Source of the DNA: Siphonodentalium dalli
Taxonomy: Eukaryota > Mollusca > Scaphopoda > Gadilida > Siphonodentaliidae
Reading direction: 5' to 3'
Assembly (NCBI GenBank): GCA_032622095.1
Contig: CP136062.1
Coordinates: 38,940,918-39,004,917, forward strand
Length of the DNA: 64,000 nt
Part shown: positions 42,391 to 53,997 of the stretch, in pieces
Numbering within the stretch: the stretch's first letter is position 1
How the letters are laid out: each line of letters starts with the position of its first letter
Notes under the pieces: generated by a model
The model's database searches: none
Told to the model about the DNA's origin: nothing
The model's input: only the letters and a program-made list of their open reading frames with translations
Position numbers and translations under genes: made by a program

Positions 42391-44457
42391 CTAGCAGGGT
42401 TACCCGGTGTTGCCCAGGTTAAAATGATCTGAAACCCTTTGTTGTGGACATTTGGCGGGAATAGAGAATACTTTTGTTCAAAGTGTTACACTACACGTAT
42501 TCCCAAAATTGTATATCCAAATGGCATCATAAAACGTCATTCTTATACATGGATTGTAAGTAGTGGCTCACCATGACTGTCATTTTGTTTATCGCGACTT
42601 ATTCGTTCCACAGTCGACGTGGTTGGAATTGATGTTTTTTTGTGATCGGTTTTAAATATGTTTAAAGGGATCAAAACATGAACATTAGTTCAAAATATCA
42701 CAATTATGTTTTACATAGAGATGTATAAATAAATCTAGTGGGTTAGACTAATATTGTGAGGACACCTGGTTATCATATATTCATGAAGATACAGATGTTT
42801 TAAAGAAATGTACAGGTGCGCCTCTGTTCATGGCGCTATACTGACTAATTATGCTCAGCTTAAAATAAATGTTGCCATATATCAGCTACATGTGTCCGAT
42901 ACTGAGCGATATTTTAAGTTCTAAAAAATGAAAGAAACCTTTGTATCGGGCATATGTACCCTTGACAGATGCCAGTATTGGAGAATCGTGAAAAGTCATG
43001 TGCTACTGACTGTATTTTGTTTTATCCCAGAAGAAACTAAATTTTACTGCACATTGTGACCACTATTTTTGAACAGGCCTATAAATTTCCATCTCTCTTG
43101 ACAAATTGTATCTTTTTTGCAATGTATTGAACAGGAAAGACTCAATTTTATTATAATACATGAGCTATTCTAAAATGTTATACTCTGACGGTCCAAGGTT
43201 CCTCGTTTTGCAAGAATATATGTATCTCTTAAACAGAATGACAAATAAACATTTAATGCTTTCTTCTATGTATATGTTTGCCGGCTCACTATACGAATGC
43301 TTTGATTCCCGTCCCCATATAAATATGACAATTGAGAAGACAAAATTGTTCAAGTGACATAATTCAATCACCATTTGTCAAGGTTGTAAACTTTGAACGC
43401 CCAAAATTGCTTAAAACGAGTTATGGAGATCACTATGTCTAACTTTCGTGGATGTCGGCGATTAACCCTTTACCCATCAAACCGGCCAAAACCGGCCAAA
43501 TAAAGCTTCAACAGCCTAAAATATCTTCGGTCTGTCTCAATAGAACCATACAAATATGGATATCATTGGAACCGGCTCCTTGACCACATTGTGATAGTTA
43601 CAGTTATGCACTGTGCCAATGCATTCTCTTATATATGCGAGTCGACCATAGGTCGCCTCGCATATATAAAAGAATGCATTGGCCTAAAAAAAATCTTTTT
43701 TTAACACCTTTTACCATTTTTTCTTACATTCTTTAACAATTTTATAATTTTTAATGTGTTAAGCCAATGCATTCTCTTATATATGCGAGGAGACCTATGG
43801 TCGACTCGCATATATAAGAGAATGCATTGGCACAGGGCCCTTCTGTTGGGTAAAGGGTTAAAACATTCTTACCAATCCTGCTGTTCCTCTCTCCTGGACC
43901 TATATGCACCAAATGTGCCGTCTTTTTACCCTATGTGATTTGATTCCTCATATTATTGGAGAAGAACGTGTATGAATTTGGCGGAAATTAGTGCCAAACA
44001 TATTTGTATCAGCTTTGGTGCCCCCCCCCCCCCCCCTCCGCGCACACCTGACACGAACGGCGCCATATCAGAGAGATGACAAATATATATAATAAATTTT
44101 GCTGCCCCTCCCTTTTTCTGCCCCTGACAACAACAACGTCACTTTCGAAAATTTTAGCCCACACCATTATCTTCCTCGTAAAAAATTACCCCGTCAGACG
44201 CATTTGGTGCCATCTAGGAGTTATTTAGAACATACAGACATTCCCAAAATGTAGGCACCAAATGTGGCGTCTTTAACCCACACGATTTGATTCCTCTATC
44301 GTCGGAGAAGAACTTGTATAGATTTGGTGGAAATTGGCGCTAAACATATTTTGTATCAGTTTTTCTTACTCCCCCTCCCTATCCCTGAATCAAGCGACGT
44401 CACTGTCATGTTTAAAGCACACAATTTTGGCGTACATGTATCTCAACCACACTATTT
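42391..44457 (-). mobile_element. Helitron, inverted 5'-shortened copy, with a nested MITE
   Basis: On the minus strand the 3' end has the hairpin region CCTGGGCAACACCGGGTAAC, then CCTGCTAG, followed by host T. The body aligns inverted with 31830-33826 over its length. The 5' end is missing; homology stops near 44457 beside a partial MITE. A piggyBac-like MITE (43462-43861) interrupts it. Confidence 0.82.
43462..43861. mobile_element. piggyBac-like MITE nested in the Helitron
   Basis: It runs from TTAACCCTTTACCCATCAAA to GTTGGGTAAAGGGTTAA and is nearly identical to 39261-39660, including both hairpins (43615-43683 and 43764-43832). Removing it joins the Helitron halves exactly against the 31-33 kb copy. 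Confidence 0.92.
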
Positions 44458-44462
44458 CCCAC

Positions 44463-44712
44463 GCTACAGGTATATTCCTTCATATACCTGTATGATTTAT
44501 TCTTGCGAGATAATTGCATGATATTTACAGGCAAATTCCGGTAGCATCGTTACTAGTGGAACTATAGATATTTTACTTCGCACGCGGTTAGCTGTAGCAC
44601 AGATGCACTTTATGTGCTTGTATCCGTTCATATTATGGCACCATATCGTATTCTACGACAAAATGCCTGTAAACCATACCGCGCAAACGTGCCAGTGTAC
44701 GAACGTACCTTA
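44463..44712. mobile_element. Half copy of the CGTTCATACGCTGGCAAG MITE
   Basis: It matches the right part of 53572-53997: GATTTATTCTTGCGAGATAA, CAGGCAAATTCCGGTAGCAT, TTACTTCGCACGCGGTTAGC, ending GTGTACGAACGTACCTTAA. The left part is absent at the Helitron junction. Confidence 0.75.
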
Positions 44713-44945
44713 ACCATTTGAGTGTTAATGTAACGCTGGTGTCACCACAGCAATGATTGTTGTAATGTACGAACGTACCTTAACCATCTGAGTGTTAAAG
44801 TGACGCTAGTGTCACCGCAGCAATGATTGTTATAATGTACGAACGTACCTTAACCATCTGAGTGTTAAAGTGACGCTGGTGTCACCACAGCAATGATTGT
44901 TATAATGTACGAACGTACCTTAACCATCTGAGTTTCGTGGGTCCT
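44696..44945. repeat. 70-bp tandem repeat seeded at a MITE end
   Basis: Three full units and a partial one, starting GTACGAACGTACCTTAACCA and containing GAGTGTTAAAGTGACGCTGG and CACAGCAATGATTG. The first bases of each unit are the terminal bases of the adjacent MITE. A lone unit without the MITE end lies at 45876-45935. Confidence 0.9.
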
Positions 44946-46072
44946 ATTATGACATTAAATGTGAACACTTTACTTAAAGGCACGTGAGGCCTTAGTTGTC
45001 GAAAATATTTATATTTGTTCCAATCACCGTATGCAGAAAAACATTAAAACGCATACAGTTTCGTTCATATATACAATGACCATCGCGTAAACAGCATGTT
45101 ATCATAAAGATGTACTATATTTTACATAAGCAAGAGCCTGATTGTGTTACAGAAGACAACACAATGCTGCTGGCTAATCACACACACATGGCAGAAACGC
45201 TCTTTATTCGTTCCATATCAGGAATTCACCCACAAAGAACGCTCTTTATGTTTACCATCATAATATAAACAAACACCAGAAAAGTAACTTTTTATGCTTT
45301 TGTTTACATAACAATGGTAAAAAATATGACAATAACATACTGTTTATGCAATATTTCTCATTTGTATACGGACAAAGTATGTCTACATTTTGTTGTTCTT
45401 TCTGTTTGTGGCGGTTTTTGACGGGTGGAAATATTTTCACAGGATACCCACCGCCAAGGCCAACCGTACCTTTAATGGGTCGGTTAATTCAACGCACAGT
45501 GAAAATACAGTCGTTTTCATGTCACTCCAAAAGTTCATAGATAGAACCAAACGATTTAACTGAGTTCCATCACTAACAGATATACATATCTCATCCAAAG
45601 AGTAGTGAAAATAAATAAGAGCGCTCTCACAGTTAAATTATGTAATTCGGGGGGGTCGGATCTGCGGCGATCAGCCGCGGATATGCTCGCGGGTGTCTGT
45701 GGAACGGACAATCCATCACTCGAGACCAAAATATATCATGAAGAAATTTTATATCGCGGAAATGGCCACGAATAAGCCTAGGCTTACTGCCAGATCCCTT
45801 TATCTCATATGAATGTTTGTGTATGTTATATATATATGTATTTATGTGCCTTTTTGAGAAATAAAATATTGTTTACACTAACCATCTGAGTGTTAAAGTG
45901 ACGCTAGTGTCACCACAGCCATGATTGTTATAGACATATATTTGGAGATAAATTATTGTTTGTCATCTTTCATTACGATCAGTATACTTACTCAGTGCGC
46001 TCTCGCCAATAGGTCATTGAGTTCATTTTTAATGCAAAATCTAATTTTAAATTATTGCTGATATTATGGGAA
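44946..46072. other. Mostly unremarkable stretch
   Basis: It contains the lone 70-bp-unit relative (45876-45935) and two GAACGCTCTTTAT-type segments near 45200-45250 (also at 50716). No gene recognised. Confidence 0.4.
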
Positions 46073-46192
46073 TATAGTGGTGAATAAAGTGGTGAATGTA
46101 GTGGTGAATATAGTGGTGAATGTAGTGGTGATTTTAGTGGTGAATAAAGTGGTGAATATAGTGGTGAATATAGTGGTGAATATAGTGGCGAT
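46073..46192. repeat. 12-bp minisatellite (AGTGGTGAATAT)
   Basis: About ten units of AGTGGTGAATAT with AAAG, GTAG and TTTAG variants. Confidence 0.95.
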
Positions 46193-46410
46193 CTCGACTC
46201 AAATGTGCGATTTATTTGTAGAGATTAGCATTAGATTTATCGATGCATGAAATTGTTTTTACAAAAAGTGGGGTTTTTTTATCGATAAATATTTACTGAA
46301 ATGTGACCTCCCTCATTAAATATGTATTGTTTATCGATGCACTTTTTAAAGTGGCCCGCTCGTTTTAAATTGATATAATTTTTAATTTATATGTTACTCG
46401 TTTTTACGAC

Positions 46411-46460
46411 ACACCCCTGTGATAACGGCATAACTTGGACTCCATCTGTATACAAAAGAC
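46411..46460. repeat. Dispersed short repeat shared with 48752-48800
   Basis: ACACCCCTGTGATAACGGCA, TAACTTGGACTCCATCTGTA and AGACGGCGAAA occur in both places; the second lacks TACAAA. Confidence 0.8.
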
Positions 46461-46698
46461 GGCGAAACCATATATGAAATAACAGATTGCTTTATATATG
46501 TTATAGACCAGAGGTGTACCTGATGAGCTGCTGTGGCCAAACATTTTTTTATAGGACCAACTTTCGGTACAAAAATATGATTTCGGAACGGACTTAGTAA
46601 ACATTTTCCAAACAATTGATTCCTTCTGTGTTATCAAGCTAGTACGATAAGTCAAAAAATAAACACTAAAAAATAAACACTCAAATACAGTAAATATG

Positions 46699-46884
46699 AC
46701 ATGTTTACATAGTTCCACATGTCAACACCACTTTAGAAACAGGACCCGTTAACCAACAAACCATTTAACGTATGGATGTTGATTGTATACATGTTTACAT
46801 AGTTCCACATGTCAACACCACTTTAGAAACAGGACCCGTTAACCAACAAACCATTTAACGTATGGATGTTGATTGTATACATGT
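46699..46884. repeat. Exact 90-bp tandem duplication
   Basis: Two consecutive copies of a 90-bp unit beginning ACATGTTTACATAGTTCCAC and containing CAGGACCCGTTAACCAACAA. No difference is visible between them, so it is recent, recently homogenised or an assembly artefact. Confidence 0.95.
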
Positions 46885-48162
46885 ATGTGGGATGGCCCAC
46901 GCTTTTGTCTGCTATCACGATAACAAATTGTATGCATGGGAACTTTGAACACAATTCCAACCGATGTACCATATATACACATAACTGGTATATACTCTAC
47001 GTAAAGAGCGTTCACCATGTCATATGTATAGGTTTGTAATTGAATTACTTACTAACAACAGCCCTATTTATCAATTATCATGACAAGTGTAAGAACTAAG
47101 ATGGACATGTTGTCGTGTGATGTGTGGATGCTTGCTGCATGTTTGGCCTTTGACCCGGGGCTGCTGTGTTGCATGAGGATTTGTTTATTTATTATTTATT
47201 TTAATACGGACTTATGGTTGCCGATGATCAAACAACGGGACCTCCCTTGATCAAGTAAACGAAATAACCTGTCACGATAGTGTGGATAATTCGATAATTT
47301 AAAATTTTTAGTGTTGGTATCTTTCAATAAGTATATAAATATTATGGTTTACATATGTATACAAAGACGGGGGCTCCGGACTCCAAAGTGTCAAGCATAT
47401 AAACACGTGCGTGTGCATGTATTTGGATAGCGTTGGTTGTTATAAATATTGCGGACTCCAACGGTCCAGCTCCAGCCGCGCATACAATCAACTCCTTGAC
47501 ACATAAAAGTCGCTAATACATATTTAATATAATGTCGGATAACGTTTTGTGGCCGACATTCCGTGTCTGCCGTTTGTTCAGTCCGCCCGTCCGTCCGTGT
47601 TCGTCTGTTTTCCGCAAAAGATTTTTATGTCTCACCTGGATGCCATAATTTGTGTATACCGATATTTAATATGTAAATTCGCATATATGATAGCGCGGAA
47701 ATATTTAAAATGTAAGAATTTATACGCGCGATGCGATCTCGTTGGATTCAGATACCACCCGATAACAACAAGGGCATAGTTATAAACTAGACTTTTCCAT
47801 CACTTATTAACTATAAATTCTATAAACTAGTCTACCTGTTACTACTTTGAGGAACTTTACTACCTGTTATTATTTTTAACAAGCACACTGCCTATATGGC
47901 ATTATTAATATGGCATTATTAATATGTATAGACTTTAACACATTTATTAATATAATATACAAACAATTTATTATCTTATGTTAGTATCACATCCTAGTGT
48001 TGAGTTTCGGGGTTGCTTTGGACTATATACAACCCCACTACATATATGTTATTTGATATTATAAATATATATATAATTACATTACTTGGTGGCTGACAAA
48101 ACTTTGTGTCATAGATACACCACAAACTGATTTATGTTGGGTACCAGATAAGAATTTAAGGT
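46885..48162. other. Low-repeat stretch, nothing recognised
   Basis: A CCGCCCGTCCGTCCGTG run near 47585 is locally simple. Frames are short (for example 47549-47779) and unmatched. Confidence 0.4.
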
Positions 48163-48450
48163 TTATGGCCATGCGCCTTGGTGGTTGAAGCACCGGGGCC
48201 GCCTCCGTAGTAATATTGGATACCGGGGTCCCCTCCATAATATTGTATACGACTTACTAATTATATCACCCGGGTCCTTCCATGAGAATACCATGCACCT
48301 TACCGGTTGAGGCACCGGGATCCAACCCGTAAGAGGGTCATACACGTTGATGACTGGGACATCGGGGTTTCCGCGTGGGAGTTCGTGCGCCTTGCTGACT
48401 GGGTCATCGAGGTCCCCTCCATTTAGTACCATGTGCCTTACTTACTGAGT
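48163..48450. repeat. Degenerate ~55-60 bp tandem array
   Basis: CCATGCGCCTTGGTGGTTGA, CACCGGGGCC, CACCTTACCGGTTGAGGCAC, TGCGCCTTGCTGACTGGGTC and TGTGCCTTACTTACTGAGTC recur with GGTCCCCTCCAT spacers. The 89-codon minus-strand frame (48163-48432) is this array translated; not a supported protein. Confidence 0.65.
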
Positions 48451-48957
48451 CATCGGGACGGCAACTTAAAATATTGCCAAGCATAGTGTGTGTAGAGGAG
48501 ACATTGCAACATAGCCTGTGTGTTTTGTGTCCAGCAGTATTGCGTGAACGATTCTTTTGACATATATGTTTTAAGCCGTTTTTTGCTCTTATCCTCATTT
48601 GACTTTTCCAAAAGGCCTCTGGTCTACCTGCCGGCATCTCACTTTGACTTGTTTTTGTCATTCTGGTGTGCCAGGTTTGGTGTTCACTACGTCTCGGACA
48701 ACGTGTTACCTGGTCAGACACCCACTTAGCAAATATTGCTTACACATAAAAACACACCCCTGTGATAACGGCATAACTTGGACTCCATCTGTAAAGACGG
48801 CGAAAGAATTTTCGAATGTATTCATGATTCATCTGCACGTCTGAATCAATTACTTATATTCAATACAATGCAATGAATCGAACTGCGTGGAATTCAGAGC
48901 GAATCCACATATGAATATGGACGCCATTGAACCACAGAACAGCGATGATGCCATACA

Positions 48958-49406
48958 TTTAAAGGTACTCAATCCGATTCGATGGTCCCCATATCATCAG
49001 ATTCCAACAACAACAATTTGTTTTGAAATGCCGCTTCAGTTATCAGAATCGAGTAATTGTCCAAAAATATTGCTAACCACAGTGAATTGCCCAAATCCTG
49101 TTATTTTTCAACATTTTGTTCAACGAAATTTTGCCGGTTGGTCAAATATCTGATACAAAAAAGCCACTTGATTTTAGAGTTATCCATCTTCATCCGCAAT
49201 TTGGTCAGAGAAAGTCTTATCGTCGACTGTTTACTGGGCCACCTAAAATTTTCGGTGCATGGTGAAAAATAATACGTATCAAACATCGATATCTGAATAC
49301 TCTGAGCTTTGATGTGCGGGTTTCTCGACTCGAATCAAATATGTTTTACCCCCGAAGGCAAGGAAATAGTAATTTGATAGCTTTAATTCTGATTATGCAT
49401 CTTTAA
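48958..49406. mobile_element. MITE of TIR family I, best-preserved copy
   Basis: The left end AAAGGTACTCAATCCGATTC and the right end TTCTGATTATGCATCTTTAA bound ~448 bp with the shared interior (ATGCCGCTTCAGTTATCAGA, GTTATCCATCTTCATCCGCA). Confidence 0.75.
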
Positions 49407-49436
49407 CACAAAGTTGGATTACTTTATACATGTACT

Positions 49437-49915
49437 TCTAGAATCAAGGCTGCAAATAGCCTGTCTGTCATTTGCAGAATGGGGTCCACAGAGCGTGAAT
49501 TTAGTGACGCTATCCCACATAGCTGGCTAGCATCACTAAATTCACCCTCTGGGGACCTCATTATGCTAAGGCCCTCAACTGCTATGGCAGACCTAGGATA
49601 AGAAGATTGAAGTTCCCCAGTTAAAGTTGGCGATGTTCACCCATTGGGCACCTCAATTATGAATTTTATCTTCTGCAAATTAGGGAATATAAAAACTTCC
49701 TAGAAGGGAAATGTAACTAAAAACAATGTTAATTTGTCACTATAGATACTTCCCAGAAGATGGGGCTAAGCAAAATGAGGTCTCCGTGGGGTGAATATGG
49801 TGATGCTAGACCGCTGTGCGGGATACAAATGTAGCATCACTAAATTCACCCTATGTGGACCCCATTCTGCAAATGACAGACACGCCGCTATTTGCAGCCT
49901 TGTCTGGAATTTTAA
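49437..49915. mobile_element. MITE with ~80-bp terminal inverted repeats
   Basis: The left arm AAGGCTGCAAATAGCCTGTC, TGTCATTTGCAGAATGGGGT and CACTAAATTCACC-type motifs match the right arm inverted. A second internal inverted pair (AACTTCCTAGAAGGGAAATG region) lies near the centre. Non-coding. Confidence 0.8.
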
Positions 49916-50502
49916 GTGTCGTGCAAACGGTTGAACTTGTTTTGATCCATCATGTGATTCGTAATCATGACATCAGCCTCACATCTCCAGCTATCCGCTT
50001 GTTGTTTCGCTGCTTGAATTTGAAACTTGTCGACGAAATATAGTACATTGCGATGTTAAAGACCCAGTATCCAATTCGAATGTCCCCATGCCACCCAGCA
50101 ATCGCATTTCACCAAATGTCATTTTAATACTGATATTACAACGAATATCATTATAAAGTTGTTTTAGTCAGTTTGAATCCAGAGCATGTGTGAACAGTTC
50201 TGTTTTAGGATTTTTATATATTTCAGGTAAACGATCTTTATGATATGACTATCGTTTTTCTTTCCCCAATACCACTATAGTAAAGCCATCATTTCCCGCC
50301 CATCTGATCAGCTACAGTTTGATCCGATGTCATACCACCCTTCTCTATCACGCATACTGCGCATTTCCGTAAAAGACGGACGATTTATTATAGAAAAATA
50401 GTTCCTTCTGTATTCTTGTTACAACTTACTAGTGGCCTACATGTGGTTTCATTTCATAATTAATTGTGCTTTTTAAATAAAAAGCATGTCATGTAATAAA
50501 CC

Positions 50503-50672
50503 TGTTATCGCTGTAGTGAATTGATCTGGGCTTCACGTCATGTCTGGTTGAAGAGGTCAGATCGCTGGATCAAACTCGACGCCTGCGGCGGCTCGTTGGA
50601 TCCAGCGATCTGACCTCTTCAACTCGACGTGATACTTCGCCCAGATCAAGTCACTGCAGCGATAACATGTAT
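50503..50672. mobile_element. 170-bp palindrome
   Basis: CTGTTATCGCTGTAGTGA through GAAGAGGTCAGATCGCTGGA pairs with the inverse on the right, turning around CTCGACGCCTGCGGCGGCTC. Probable fold-back MITE. Confidence 0.85.
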
Positions 50673-50934
50673 TTATTCATGCCACATCCAGCCACATCTG
50701 AAAAAGAGTGACAATGAACGCTCTTTATTGCGTTTACTCTGAGGGGAGCCTGCTAAATTACGGTGAAATAATTAGTTTTTAATTATCTAAATATAATATA
50801 ATATATGAGTTACGGGGTGACTTCCTCGACTGAAAGTTCCTATTTTATACTCCCATCACAGAATGAATGGTTAGTTCGGAGACTGGTTATATTCACTAAA
50901 CCTTGATTAAGGGTATGTTCAAGTTACAAGTGGA

Positions 50935-51083
50935 CCTACATACATGTTACTTCTCATGTCATTCGCTTTGATAAAGATGCATGTTTTATCCACGTTTCCA
51001 TTCTTATCTGACACCATGTGGTTCTATGTGAAGAAATCCCTGCAAAACATACCGTGCAAACTTGCCAGCGTATGAACGTACCC
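50935..51083. mobile_element. Right-half fragment of the CGTTCATACGCTGGCAAG MITE
   Basis: It matches 53850-53995: TTTGATAAAGATGCATGTTT, ACACCATGTGGTTCTATG, GCAAACTTGCCAGCGTATGA with ACGTACCCCAA. Confidence 0.75.
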
Positions 51084-52756
51084 CAACGTTAAAAGGGTAC
51101 TGTACGCCATTTGCAATAAACTCCCGGTGATAACAACGATCTAATATCGATAATATATAGAAAACTAAGTAATTTGAGTCGAAGATATATTATGTAAACG
51201 TTCAGGTTAATAGGTTATCTTAAAATCAAAGTTAATAATTTTATATAAATTTAATTTATGACTGGAGCCATAAATTAAATTATGAATTTCCGTGTACAAG
51301 ACGTAATCAAAATAATTAATGGATAGTGGATTGGCCAAAGCGTGGCACACATGATCTTGTACAAAATTATGTTGATAATGGGTGTAAACGCAAGCCACTC
51401 ACTGACTAGAGACTATACAATAACTTAAATGAGTATATGGGACTAGTACGCCCTATGCATATAATATAACATTTATCTGATACATTTGCTTGAAAACTGT
51501 CCAAAAATTACTCGACAACGACAATTGGTATTTTCGCATTCCGGGTAATCTGCCATCCGTAACATTACTTCGTACTCAACAGACTTTAAAATAATGGAAA
51601 TCGGGTTACCTTATACTACAACTCAGAGACTAAAGAAACCAACAACAACATTTGGGTCTATGTGGACAATCAGACCTCGCATGCCACCGTTACGGGATTG
51701 ATCACTTATAAATGGTAAATATGGGAACTGATTGTCCGTTTATAAATGATCATAAATGATCAAGCTTAAAATAATTGCCTGTCAGTTGGGTATATATCAA
51801 ATATCTATCTTTCTATTTGTATTGGCAATGCGATAACTTAAATTTTATTTGAGGCCTAAAGCGTATACGATTCGCCGTAAAGGTATATATGGTAACTGAA
51901 TATTACAACAAATTTATCAATGATGCATTTGTGTCCAGATTTATCACTCAGCACATCATATTTTGGGATATGTTTACCCCCCTCCTATTACCACCATTCC
52001 CAGAGTTACATGCCGATAACAAGTAACATTTTATTTCCATGTACCAGTAGCCACACATTCAATGTTCACGCCTATACAATTTATTTGTTACTCCCATTGC
52101 ATATTATTTTAGTGATTACTCCCCCGTTGGTTATTTGAGTGACGTATCCTAAATTTCTGACCGCCAAGACAATAGAAATAAAATATAGTTATGTTTATAC
52201 ATGTATTGACCGCCATCGTCATAATTATATTGATTATGTTATGATATTGGTGACCTCTCAGACGTGTCAATATTTTGATTTATTGAGAGTGAATAAAGAA
52301 ATTGACTGCCCCATGTACCGGCATATACTAATACCCCCCCCCCCCACCTCCCCCCACCCTGTAAATTTCTTAAAGATGGATTATCTCTTCCTATACTAGT
52401 AATCAGTTTTCTATCTATTTCTCAGGGTTCCCTGTGAAAAATAAATTGAATTAAAGATCCCTGACTGGAAACGCTTCCATCAACTAATATTGATTTTATT
52501 TTGAATATTTCCTCATACACTTTTTGTTTAATATTCTTAGAACAGACCATTCCGGTGATGTATATTAGAGGTAGAGATTATTATAGTGTTCTTGTTGTTA
52601 CTCTGAGCGTAAACTGTCCCAAATGTACTGTATGCATTATTTTATATATATCATAGTTAATATAAGCGATAATTAATATACATGTATTTAGCATTTATTT
52701 ATGACAAAATCGCACACTAAAATTAATGGTCTCTGTAAGACTAAGAGTATTAACCA
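51084..52756. other. Low-repeat stretch, nothing recognised
   Basis: It contains an AT-rich inverted pair near 51250-51290 (TAATTTATGACTGGAGCCAT) and a C-rich run near 52330. Frames at 51920-52138 and 52139-52399 (+) are short and unmatched. Confidence 0.4.
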
Positions 52757-53420
52757 CTATTGGTCGTTATATATAGAGGATCTCAAACGAGGTACTATTT
52801 TATACGGAATTTATCAACCGAGTTCACTAAATTCGATTTGAGCCGATGTTTACCGAGGCTCAAATAGAATTTAGTGGACGAGGTTGATAACTTACGTATA
52901 AAATAGAACGAGTTTGAGATACTTTTTATAACATGATCATATAATCGCTAAAAAATTATCGAAAACAACAACTAACTGCAACCAGCGATCATTGTCCCAA
53001 AGAGCAGCGTGACGTCATTGCACGCGACGATATTACACGTGTCTATTACGCTCGAATATTACATAGGAAAATAGTGCTAATCATGTGATAAATAGAGGAT
53101 CTCACATGAGTTTCTATTTTATACGGAATTTATCAACCGAGTTCACTAAATTCGATTTGAGCCGAGGTTTACCGAGGCTGAAATAGAATTTAGAGGACGA
53201 GGTTGATAAATTACGTATAAAATAGGACGAGTGTGAGATGCCTTTTATCACATGATCAAATAAACCCGAAGCAACGCGAAATATTCATCGAAAACAACAA
53301 TCATGAACTACAGCGATCGCAAGTTATTTGAAGAACGCCGTGACGTCATCGCACGCGCTGATATTAAACGTGTCTTTTACCGATAATTATGAAACTGCTT
53401 TTATGGCCAAATTATGTGAT
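52757..53420. repeat. Two tandem ~325-bp units, each with a long palindrome
   Basis: Unit 1 (from about 52765) and unit 2 (from about 53090) each start ATAGAGGATCTCA and carry the inverted pair TTTTATACGGAATTTATCAA ... GATAAMTTACGTATAAAATA. Each is followed by GTGACGTCATNGCACGCG and ATTANACGTGTCT. The palindromes are ~165 bp. Confidence 0.85.
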
Positions 53421-53571
53421 AAATGAAATTATCATACAGAAACTATTCCCGATAAAAGTAATATTAATCGATAGAAGCGTTTCATGAATTTCCCTCCTCG
53501 ATTCATACCTATTTAGTTATACTACGGCTTCTACATGCATATAACACTTTTTGGGACGAGAGAATCCATCG

Positions 53572-53997
53572 TTAAGGGAACGTTCATACACTGGCAAGTT
53601 TGCACGGTACATATATGGTTTGCAGAAATGCATTTTGTCGTAGAAAACGATATGGTGCCATAATATAAACGGAAACAACCATATAATGTGTATCTGTACC
53701 ACAGCTAACTACGTGCGAAGTAAAATCTATGTAGTTCCACTAGTAACGATGCTATCGGAATTTGTCTGTAAATATCATGCAACTATCTCGCAAGAATAAA
53801 TCATACAGGTATTTGAAGGCAAATTACAGTAGCACCGTTACAAGTGGAACTACATCAATTTTACTTCCCGTTAGCTTTGGTAAAGATGCATGTTATTTGC
53901 ATGTTTCCGTTCATATTAAGGCACCATTTGGTGTTCTATGACGAAATGCCTGCAAAAACACACCGTGCAATCTTGCCAGCGTATGAACGTACCCTAA
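53572..53997. mobile_element. MITE of the CGTTCATACGCTGGCAAG family, fullest copy
   Basis: The left end TAAGGGAACGTTCATACACT and right end (GCGTATGAACGTACCCTAA) are inverted. Arms continue through TGCACGGTA, ATTTTGTCGTAGAAAACGAT, GGTGCCATAATATAAACGGA and TAGTTCCACTAGTAACGATG. ~426 bp, non-coding. Confidence 0.85.

Noticed and set aside
48163-48721. Minus-strand frames of 89 and 105 codons as a gene
   Set aside because: The first is a degenerate ~55-60 bp tandem array; the second overlaps its edge and resembles no family.
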